The notes below the pieces were generated by a model. That model was not told where the DNA came from, did not search any database, and worked only from the letters and a program-made list of their open reading frames with translations. A program made the position numbers and the translations under genes. From Rhizorhabdus dicambivorans (GTDB lineage: Bacteria; Pseudomonadota; Alphaproteobacteria; Sphingomonadales; Sphingomonadaceae): a DNA stretch of 64,000 nt. Below are positions 26,082-34,400 of this stretch, piece by piece (the stretch's first letter is position 1; each line of letters begins with the position of its first letter). The stretch lies in the NCBI RefSeq assembly GCF_002355275.1, contig NZ_CP023449.1, positions 2,954,001-3,018,000 on the forward strand. Direction: 5' to 3'.

Positions 26082-27494
26082 TTGGGGGGTAAAGTCTCAG
26101 GCGGGCTGACCTTTGTCTACGGGCTTCTGGGCGCCGCCGTCTTCGCTATGGGTCTCCTCTTCCTTGCCGTCACCGGCAGCGCGGAGCGGGCCGACGCATC
26201 CTCCTCGTCCAGCTGGTCGGGCAATCCGCATGTGGGCGTCGCCTCCTGCGCGGGATCGACCTGCCATGGCCGCAGCGAACCCACCGGCGCCACCGTCCGC
26301 CAGGACGAGATCCTCCACTGGCAGAGTGCATCGAGCGAAACCGGCGCACACAGCCGCGCCTTCGCGGTGCTCGCCTCCGCGCGCGGCCAGGCGATCGCCG
26401 CCAAGATGGGCATCGGCCCGGCCACATCGGCCGGCGAATGCCTGGGCTGCCACGCCGATCCCGCCTATCCGGGCAAGGGCCCGCGCTGGCAGGTGGCCGA
26501 TGGCGTGGGCTGCGAATCCTGCCATGGCGGCGCCGGCGGCAGCAACGGCTGGCTGACCACCCATTATGCGGTCGGCCAGAGCCATGCCGCCAATGTCGCC
26601 CGGGGCCTCTACCCGCTCGACCAGCCCCGCGCCCGCGCCGAAAAATGCCTCGACTGCCATTTCGGCAGCGACAAGCCGGGCCAGTTCGTATCGCACCGGA
26701 TCATGGCCGCCGGCCATCCGCGCGTCGCGTTCGAACTCGACCTCTTCTCGGCGCTCCAGCAGCACCATGACGAGGATGCCGACTATGTCCGCCGCAAGCA
26801 CCGGACCAACAATGTCCAGATGTGGGCGGTCGGCCAGGCCGTGGCGGTGAGCCGCCAGACCAATTTGTTCGCCAATCCCAAGCTCGGCACCGACGGCATC
26901 TTCCCGGAAATCTACTTCTTCGACTGCCACAGCTGCCATCGCCAGATCGTCGACGGGCCGAACGGCAAGGCCAACTGGGTTTCCAACCCCGGCCGGCCGA
27001 TCCCGTCGGGCATGCCGCCGTTCAACGACGAGAACATGATCATGCTCTCGGCGGCGGCGAAGGTCGCGGCGCCGGGCGCCTCGGCCAGGTTCGATGCCGA
27101 CTCGAAGGCCTTCCACGCGGCACTGGCCCGCGACCGGGGCAGCGCGGTCGCCGCCGCGCGCCGCCTGTCCGCCTCCGCCGAGGGACTTGCCGACAGCATG
27201 GCGCGGACCAGCTTCGGCCGCAGCGAAAGCTTCGCGATCATCGACAGCATCGCCAGCAACACCATCACCGCGCGCTTCACCGACTATGAAGGTTCGGCGC
27301 AGGCGGTGATGGCGATCGATACGCTGCTCAACGGCCTGGTTCGCCAGGGCCATGTCAGCGAGGATCGCGCCCGCAACGCGCGCGGCGCGATCGACCGGGC
27401 CTATAAGGCGGTGGGCAACAGCAACGCCTATCGTCCGGCCGAATTCCGGGCGGCGCTGGGTCAAGCAGCGGCGTCGATAAGGGCCCTCAAATGA
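26082..27494 (+). CDS. Membrane-anchored pentaheme c-type cytochrome
   Basis: 470-residue multiheme cytochrome. An N-terminal membrane segment (LTFVYGLLGAAVFAMGLLFLAV) serves as anchor or signal. Five heme motifs: an unusual CX4CH (CAGSTCH, about 56-62), then CLGCH (120), CESCH (144), CLDCH (189) and CHSCH (282), with many further His for axial ligation. It resembles cytochrome c554-like proteins. The second half (after about 330) is a heme-free helical domain. A TTG start at 26082 is preferred (GGGAG 8 bases upstream); a GTG at 26022 is also in frame. It is the first gene of a four-gene operon and may pass electrons from the inner membrane; ATGA overlap with the next gene. Confidence 0.85.
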   Translation: MGGKVSGGLTFVYGLLGAAVFAMGLLFLAVTGSAERADASSSSSWSGNPHVGVASCAGSTCHGRSEPTGATVRQDEILHWQSASSETGAHSRAFAVLASARGQAIAAKMGIGPATSAGECLGCHADPAYPGKGPRWQVADGVGCESCHGGAGGSNGWLTTHYAVGQSHAANVARGLYPLDQPRARAEKCLDCHFGSDKPGQFVSHRIMAAGHPRVAFELDLFSALQQHHDEDADYVRRKHRTNNVQMWAVGQAVAVSRQTNLFANPKLGTDGIFPEIYFFDCHSCHRQIVDGPNGKANWVSNPGRPIPSGMPPFNDENMIMLSAAAKVAAPGASARFDADSKAFHAALARDRGSAVAAARRLSASAEGLADSMARTSFGRSESFAIIDSIASNTITARFTDYEGSAQAVMAIDTLLNGLVRQGHVSEDRARNARGAIDRAYKAVGNSNAYRPAEFRAALGQAAASIRALK

Positions 27495-29497
27495 CCTTTG
27501 CCTCGCGTGCTGTAGCTGCTCTTACCAGTGCTGCCTTCGTGCTGGCCTCGTGCGGCGGAGGCGGCGGCGGTTCCTCGCCCACCCCGACCCCGACGCCCAC
27601 GCCGTCGCAGACCCCGGTCTTCGCGGTGCCCGCGCAGGAGGCGCTGACCGCCGCCGACGTGCAGAAGGTCCTCGCCCAGACGATCGAGGAAGCCGCCGCG
27701 CGCGGCAAGCCGGCGGTCATCGCGATCACCGACCGGGTCGGCAACGTCCTGGCCGTCTACCAGATGAACGGTGCGCCGACGACGCTGGCCGTCCAGACGC
27801 GGCACCGTAGCGTCACCCCGACCGATCTTGAGGGGCTGGTGCTGCCGGGCACGGCCGCCGCCAATCCGCTGACCGCAGCCGCGATCGCCAAGGCGGTGAC
27901 TGGCGCCTATCTGTCGTCCTCGGGCAACGCCTTCTCGACCCGCACCGCGAGCTTCATCGTCCAGGAGCATTTCCCGGCCGGCGCCAACCAGCTTCCCGGC
28001 GGTCCACTGTTCGGCGTGCAGTTCAGCCAGTTGCCCTGCTCGGACCTCAACCAGCGCTTCGTGCCCGGCGGCGGCACCGGCGCCTTCATCGGGCCGAAGC
28101 GTTCGCCCGTGGGCCTGGCCGCCGATCCGGGCGGCTTCCCGCTCTACAAGAACGGCGTCGTCGTCGGCGGCATCGGCGTGATGTCGGACGGCCTCTACGG
28201 CTATGACCCGAACATCGACGATGTCGACAGCGACGATGACGAGTTCATCGCGATCGCCGGAACGATCGGCTTCGAAGCGCCGGAGGCGATCCGCGCCAAC
28301 AATATCCAGGCGGTCGTCCAGCTGCGCTACAGCGATGCGACCAGCGCCGGCCTGCGCACCAACCCCGCCAATGCGCGCGCCTTCTCTGCGCTCAACGTCG
28401 CCTCGGTCGGCTCGCTGGTCTCGGTCGGCGGCTATTATGCGGCTGCCAGCGGCGTGCTGGGCGGCAACGCCTATGGCAGCGAGGCATCGGGCTATCGCGC
28501 CGTCACCGCGGCCGAACGCAGTGCGGGCACCAGCATCGACAATGTCGACGCCTTCATCCTGACCGACGGATCGGGCGGCAACCGCTATCCGCTGCGCGCC
28601 GGCACCGATGGTGCCCGCGTCTCGGCGCCGCTGACCCAGGCCGAGGTCAAGGCGGTGCTGGAGGAAGCCTTCAAGATCATGAGCCGGGCGCGCGCGCAGA
28701 TCCGCAAGCCGCTCGACAGCCCCGCGCAGGTCACCATCTCGGTCGTCGACACCGACGGCAGCGTGCTGGGCCTCGCCCGTTCGCCCGACGCGCCGATCTT
28801 CGGAACCGACGTGTCGCTGCAAAAGGCGCGCACCGCCGCCTTCTTCTCGGGCCCCAACGCCGCGAGCGACCTGCTCGGCGATCCGAGCGCCGACGTACGC
28901 AGCTTCGTGGCGGGCACCCGCGCCTTCTTCAACGACCAGACCGCGCTGACCGGCAAGACCGCCTTCGGCGCGCGCTCGATCGGCAACATCGCCCGGCCCT
29001 TCTTCCCGGATGGCGAGGTTGCCCGCTCGAACGGCCCGCTGTCACGCCCGTTCAGCGCGTGGAGTCCCTTCTCGACCGGCCTGCAGAGCGCGCTGATCCT
29101 GACCAACGTCGTCCAGAACGTCACCTTCGCGCTGGGCGCCTCGCAGACCGACACGCGCCAGCGCTGCACCTTCATCCCGGACGTGCCGGGCAAGGCGCAG
29201 AACCGGCTGCAGAACGGCATCCAGATCTTCCCCGGCGGCGTGCCGATCTATCGGGGCAGTACGCTGATCGGTGCAATCGGCATTTCGGGCGACGGCATCG
29301 ACCAGGACGACATGATCTCGTTCCTGGGCCTGTTCAACGGCGGCGCGCGGGTCGGCACGGTCGGCCATGCGCCGATGAGCATCCGCGCCGACACGCTGGT
29401 GGTCAATGTGGGGGCCGGGGTGCGGCTGCGCTATGTAAACTGTCCGTTCGCGCCGTTCCTCGACACCTCCGAACAAGTCGTGTGCGACGGTAAGTAA
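27491..29497 (+). CDS. Lipoprotein with two GlcG/HbpS-like halves
   Basis: 668-residue predicted lipoprotein. The signal ends in a lipobox (VLASC, Cys about 21) followed by a Gly run and a (Pro-Thr)n linker. Two similar halves follow: about 50-275 (LTAADVQKVLAQTIEEAAAR ... FPLYKNGVVVGGIGVMSDG) and about 375-625 (LTQAEVKAVLEEAFKIMSRA ... VPIYRGSTLIGAIGISGDG). Both have the alpha-beta pattern and the GxxGAIGVSG-type end of the GlcG/HbpS family, known to bind heme or cobalamin in some members. Each half carries a long insertion. It overlaps its neighbours by 4 bases and 1 base. It could be an outer-membrane partner of the cytochromes. Confidence 0.8.
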   Translation: MTFASRAVAALTSAAFVLASCGGGGGGSSPTPTPTPTPSQTPVFAVPAQEALTAADVQKVLAQTIEEAAARGKPAVIAITDRVGNVLAVYQMNGAPTTLAVQTRHRSVTPTDLEGLVLPGTAAANPLTAAAIAKAVTGAYLSSSGNAFSTRTASFIVQEHFPAGANQLPGGPLFGVQFSQLPCSDLNQRFVPGGGTGAFIGPKRSPVGLAADPGGFPLYKNGVVVGGIGVMSDGLYGYDPNIDDVDSDDDEFIAIAGTIGFEAPEAIRANNIQAVVQLRYSDATSAGLRTNPANARAFSALNVASVGSLVSVGGYYAAASGVLGGNAYGSEASGYRAVTAAERSAGTSIDNVDAFILTDGSGGNRYPLRAGTDGARVSAPLTQAEVKAVLEEAFKIMSRARAQIRKPLDSPAQVTISVVDTDGSVLGLARSPDAPIFGTDVSLQKARTAAFFSGPNAASDLLGDPSADVRSFVAGTRAFFNDQTALTGKTAFGARSIGNIARPFFPDGEVARSNGPLSRPFSAWSPFSTGLQSALILTNVVQNVTFALGASQTDTRQRCTFIPDVPGKAQNRLQNGIQIFPGGVPIYRGSTLIGAIGISGDGIDQDDMISFLGLFNGGARVGTVGHAPMSIRADTLVVNVGAGVRLRYVNCPFAPFLDTSEQVVCDGK

Positions 29498-31449
29498 TGG
29501 CGGCCGCGCTCTCCTCCCTGCTGCTCCATGCGGTAGCGCTGGCTTCAGCCGCCCCCGGCGATGCGACGGCTGCGACGGGAGATCCCGCGCCGGTCGATGC
29601 TCCGGCGACGACCGCCCCGCCCGCCGCCGACCCGGCGATGCTGGCGACCCCGTCCGCCGCCCAGGTGTCCGCGCCGGCCGAACCCGGCGCCACCGTGGCC
29701 GACCCGATGATCGACGGCCGCCGCCGCCCCGGCTATGTCCAGGAACTGCCGGCGCCGGTCATCCAGAACAATCCCGGCGCGGTCCATGCGCCGCCGCCAT
29801 CGGCCTTCCCGACCGACGAATTCCCGATTCCCGACCGCTGGCGGCTGGCCAAGGCGCTGTGCCCGGACAAGAATTATGTCGGTATCCAGAATGTCTGCCA
29901 TTCGCAGTTCGACCCCTATCATCAGAACAGCCTGAAGGCCGACCGGCCGATTCAGCTCGACAAGAAGCCCTTCTTCCTGCCGATCACGGGCGACGACTGG
30001 TTCTTCGGCATCAACGCGATTTCCGACACCATCCTGGAGCCGCGTTCCTTCCCGACGCCGGTCGCGGACCAGACCAGCGACCGTCCGGGAGCGATCGGCC
30101 AGTTCGGCCGGCAGAACAGCCTCGTCGCGGTGCAGACCGCGCTGTTCGGCTTCGGCCTGAGCAAGGGATCGACCGCGTACAAGCCGCCGGACGTCGAATA
30201 TCGCGCGCTGTTCGCCTATCAGGTCAATTATGTGAACGTCGAGGAACGCCGCGTCCTCAACGTGCGCTCGTCCAAGCCCTCGCACCGTACCGACGTGTTC
30301 TTCGCGGTGCAGGAACTGTTCGTCGACAAGCATCTGGGCAACCGTTCGGACCGCTACGACTTCGACTCGCTGCGCATCGGCATCCAGCCCTTCCAGTTCG
30401 ATTTCCGCGGCTTCCTGTTCCAGGACAACCAGCTGGGCGTCCGCCTGTTCGGCAACCGGGACAACAACCGCTACCAGTTCAACTTCCAGGCGATCTGGCG
30501 GCTGGACAAGGACACCAACAGCGGCCTGAACGACGTGACCCGCAAACCGCGCGACGATTATATCCTGAGCGCCAACCTGTTCGCGCAGGATTTCCCGCTG
30601 CAGGGCCTGACATCGCTGGTCTCGGTGACCGCCAATTATAATCGCGAGAAGGGCCGCGAACTCGACCATAATGGTTTCCCGGTCCGCCCCGCGCTGCTGG
30701 GCGACCAGCGGCCGCGCGAATATGACGTCTATTATCTGGGCTACAGCCTCGACGGCCGGATCAAGCGGTTCAACCTGTCGTCGACCGTTTATGGCGCGTT
30801 CGGCGAGGACCGGAACAGCTTCTTCACGTCCAGGCCGGCGAAGATCCGCGCGCTCTTCGCGGCGGCGGAGCTGAGCTACGACATCGACTGGATCCGCGTG
30901 AAGCTGTCGGGCCTCTACACATCGGGCGACGGCAAGCCGAAGGACAACAAGGAAACCGGCTTCTCGGCGATCTTCGAAAATCCGATCTTCGCGGGCGCGG
31001 ACACCAGCTACTGGATCCGCCAGACCGTCCCCTTCGCGGGCGGCGGCGTCAATGTCGCCATCTCGCCGCGCAATGGCATCATCAACGACCTGCGCACCTC
31101 CAAGGAGCAGGGCCAGTCCAACTTCAACAATCCCGGCACGATGCTGCTGGGCGTCGGCGCCGATTTCGACATATTGCCGCAGCTCCGCTTCTCGGCCAAC
31201 CTCAACCATCTGTGGTTCGAGAACACCGCGACGCTGCGCGAGCTGCGCAATGAAGGCAGCATCCCGAAGACGATCGGCTGGGACCTGTCGGGTGCGCTGA
31301 TCTGGCGCCCCTCGATGGTGCAGAATGCGGTCTTCCGACTGTCCGGTGCGATCCTCGACCCGGGCAAGGGCTTTTCCGATCTTTTCGCCAATTCGCGCGG
31401 GGACGACCGATATTATTCGGTTCTGTTCAACGCGATACTGAGTTTCTGA
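29497..31449 (+). CDS. Outer-membrane beta-barrel protein of the cytochrome operon
   Basis: 650 residues. An N-terminal signal (SSLLLHAVALASAAPG) and a Pro/Ala-rich linker (to about 100) precede a beta-rich domain with alternating polar/aromatic strands (FDFRGFLFQDNQLGVRLFG; RYQFNFQAIWRL; IRVKLSGLYTSG) ending in ...VLFNAILSF. A C-terminal Phe is the hallmark of BAM-inserted barrels. A Cys pair (LCPDKNYVGIQNVCHSQ) lies before the barrel. By position it is the candidate conduit around or beside the decaheme protein, analogous to MtrB/PioB, but I see no direct MtrB motif. The start overlaps the preceding stop (TAATG); 4 bases separate it from the next gene. Confidence 0.75.
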   Translation: MAAALSSLLLHAVALASAAPGDATAATGDPAPVDAPATTAPPAADPAMLATPSAAQVSAPAEPGATVADPMIDGRRRPGYVQELPAPVIQNNPGAVHAPPPSAFPTDEFPIPDRWRLAKALCPDKNYVGIQNVCHSQFDPYHQNSLKADRPIQLDKKPFFLPITGDDWFFGINAISDTILEPRSFPTPVADQTSDRPGAIGQFGRQNSLVAVQTALFGFGLSKGSTAYKPPDVEYRALFAYQVNYVNVEERRVLNVRSSKPSHRTDVFFAVQELFVDKHLGNRSDRYDFDSLRIGIQPFQFDFRGFLFQDNQLGVRLFGNRDNNRYQFNFQAIWRLDKDTNSGLNDVTRKPRDDYILSANLFAQDFPLQGLTSLVSVTANYNREKGRELDHNGFPVRPALLGDQRPREYDVYYLGYSLDGRIKRFNLSSTVYGAFGEDRNSFFTSRPAKIRALFAAAELSYDIDWIRVKLSGLYTSGDGKPKDNKETGFSAIFENPIFAGADTSYWIRQTVPFAGGGVNVAISPRNGIINDLRTSKEQGQSNFNNPGTMLLGVGADFDILPQLRFSANLNHLWFENTATLRELRNEGSIPKTIGWDLSGALIWRPSMVQNAVFRLSGAILDPGKGFSDLFANSRGDDRYYSVLFNAILSF

Positions 31450-31453
31450 GGAT

Positions 31454-34400
31454 ATGATGCGGGCTTTGGCATCCAGGATGACGACGCGATGGGCGGCCCG
31501 GGGCGCGATGGCGCTGGCGGCGGCGATCACCATCCTCGTCTCGGCGCCCTCCCCCGCCCCGGCATCCGAGGGCGAGAAGCCGATCGCGCGCGTCTATCCA
31601 AAATTCGCCGATGCCCCGCGCACGCAGGACTGGGCGCAGGCCGACGAGAAGAGCGCCGGCTGCGTCTCCTGCCACACCGCGACCGACCGCAAGACCATGC
31701 ACCAGACTGAGGCGGTGGTGCTGGGCTGCGTCGACTGCCATGGCGGCGACGCGACCGTCCATGTCGAGGCCGGGCTGGGTGCGAAGGACGCCGCCTATGT
31801 CCAGGCGCGCGACAAGGCGCACGTCCTGCCCAAATATCCGGGTGCGTGGCACTGGCCTTCCTCGGCCAATCCGAAGCGCAGCTACACCCTGCTGAACAAG
31901 GAAGCGCCCGAATATGTGCGCTTCGTCAATCCGTCCGACTATCGCGTCGCGCGCCAGGCCTGTGGCGCCTGTCACATGGAGATCATCACCGCGGCCGAGC
32001 GCTCGCTGATGTCGACCGGTGCGATGCTGTGGGGCGGCGGCGCCTATAATAACGGCATCGTCCCCTATAAGAACTATCTGTTCGGCGAGGCCTATACGGC
32101 GAAGGGCGAGGCCGCCCAGATCAAGTCGCCGGGATCGCCCCCCGGCACCGTCACCCCCGAGCAGAAGGCGCGCGGCGCCCTGCCGGTGATGTATCCGCTG
32201 CCGACCTGGCATATCCTGCCGCCCGGCGACATCTTCCGCGTGTTCGAGCGCGGCGGCCGCACCATCAACAGCACCTTCGCCGAGATCGGCCTGCCCAACT
32301 CGACCGGCAGCATCCAGCGCCTGGAGGAACCGGGCCGTCCGGACCTCAAGCAGTCCAACCGCGGCCCCGGCACCGGCCTGCGCGTCGCCATCCCCGTGCT
32401 GAACATCCACAAGACCCGCCTCAACGACCCGTTCATGTGGTTCATGGGCACCAACGACCAGCCCGGCGACTATCGCAATTCGGGCTGCGCCGGCTGCCAC
32501 GTGGTCTACGCCAACAGCCGCGAGAATGTGCAGAGCCTGATCTACGCGAAATTTGGTCGCGACGGGCAGACCGCTACGATCGATCCGACGATCAAGGACA
32601 AGCTGGAGCCCAAGGACGACGGGCATGGCGGCCATGGCGGCGGGCATGCGACCGAGAACCACGGCCCGCCATCGCCCGAGCATGACCGGGCGACCGATCA
32701 CGGGCCATCCAAGCTGGCCGGGCATCCGGTGGGCGGCATGAAGGAGAAGGGCCACCCGATCCAGCACGCCTTCACCAAGGCGATCCCGACCGCGCAGTGC
32801 ATGAACTGCCACATGCACCAGCCCAACATCTTCCTGAACAGCTATCTCGGCTACACGATGTGGGACTATGAGTCCGACGCGCCGCTGATGTGGCCGGAGA
32901 AGCAGAAGAACCCGACCATGGCCGAGCGCCATGCCGTGCTGGACCGCAACCCCGAAGCGGCCGCCGCGATCGGCAAGTGGGCCGACCTGGATTTCCTGCG
33001 CAACGTCTATGACGACGTGAACCCGCAGGCCAAGGACACCCAGTTCGCCGACTATCACGGCCATGGCTGGAACTTCCGCGCGATCTACAAGCGCGACCGC
33101 GAGGGCAATCTGCTCGATGCGGCGGGCAACATCGTCTCGCCCGACGACCCCGAGAAATTCCGCAAGAACGGCATGCCCGAGTTCGCCCCGGTCGGCGAAC
33201 AGAAGGGCAAGGCGGTCCATATGATGGACATCCACGCCGAGAAGGGCCTGCAATGCGCCGACTGCCACTTCGCGCAGGACAGCCATGGCAACGGCCTGAT
33301 CTATGGCGAGGTCGCCAACGCCGTCGAGATCGGCTGCAAGGACTGCCACGGCACGCCCGACGCCTTCCCGACGCTGCGCACCTCCGGCCCCGCCGCGCCT
33401 CCGGGCGGCACCGACCTGTCGCTGCTGCGCAACCAGGACGGCAAGCGCCGCTTCGAATGGACCGTCGACGCCGCCGGCGAACGGGTGCTGATCCAGCGCT
33501 CGATCGTCGATCCGAAGATCGAGTGGAAGGTTTCGCTGGTCAAGGAATCGGTCGATCGCGGCTCCGCGCACTTCAACCCGCTCGCCGCCCGCGCCAAGCT
33601 GATGGGCAAGGACGGGGTCGAGACCGGCAAGTTTGCCTGGGGCCCGGGCGTCGCGCCCGACGACCGCGCGCACAACATGGACAAGATGGCCTGCTTCACC
33701 TGCCACCTGTCCTGGACGACGTCGTGCGGCGGCTGCCACCTGCCGATCGAGGCGAACTGGAAGACCAGCAGCCACAAATATGACGGCATCGAGACGCGCA
33801 ACTTCGCGACCTACAACCCGCAGGTCGCGCGCGACGAGATGTTCCAGCTCGGCATCCACCAGACCACCAAGGGCAACATCATCGCCCCGATCCGGTCGAC
33901 CTCCGCGCTGGTGCTATCCTCGACCAACATCAACCGCGAGCGGATCTACATCCAGCAGCCGCCAATCTCCGCCGCCGGCTATTCCAGCCAGGCCTTCGCG
34001 CCGCACTTCCCGCACACGGTCCGCAAGACCGAGACCAAGAAGTGCACCGACTGCCACCTGTCGGAGGAGGAGGACAACAACGCGATCATGGCGCAGCTCA
34101 ACCTGCTGGGCACCAATTTCGTGAACTTCGTGGGCATGAACGCCTGGACGGGCCTGGAGAAGGGCATCGAGGCGATCCGCGTCACCGAGTGGAGCGAGCC
34201 GCAGGCGGTGATCGGTTCCTACCTGCACAAATATGCCTATCCCGACTGGTACAACCAGCATCTTGGCCATGGCCGCGAGCTGATCGAGTGGGTCCGCGGC
34301 ACGCGCTTCGATAAGAATCTGTCGGGCGAGCCGGACTCGCTGGAGGAGTTCGCCAACACCACTCACTCGACCAGCGGTGCTGCCCGCTGCGTGCAGCTGC

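Noticed and set aside
29545-33859. Long minus-strand frames (29545-31533 and 31427-33859) antisense to the barrel and decaheme genes
   Set aside because: Arg/Val/Gly-rich low-complexity translations typical of the complement of GC-biased genes; the plus-strand genes have signal peptides and heme motifs.
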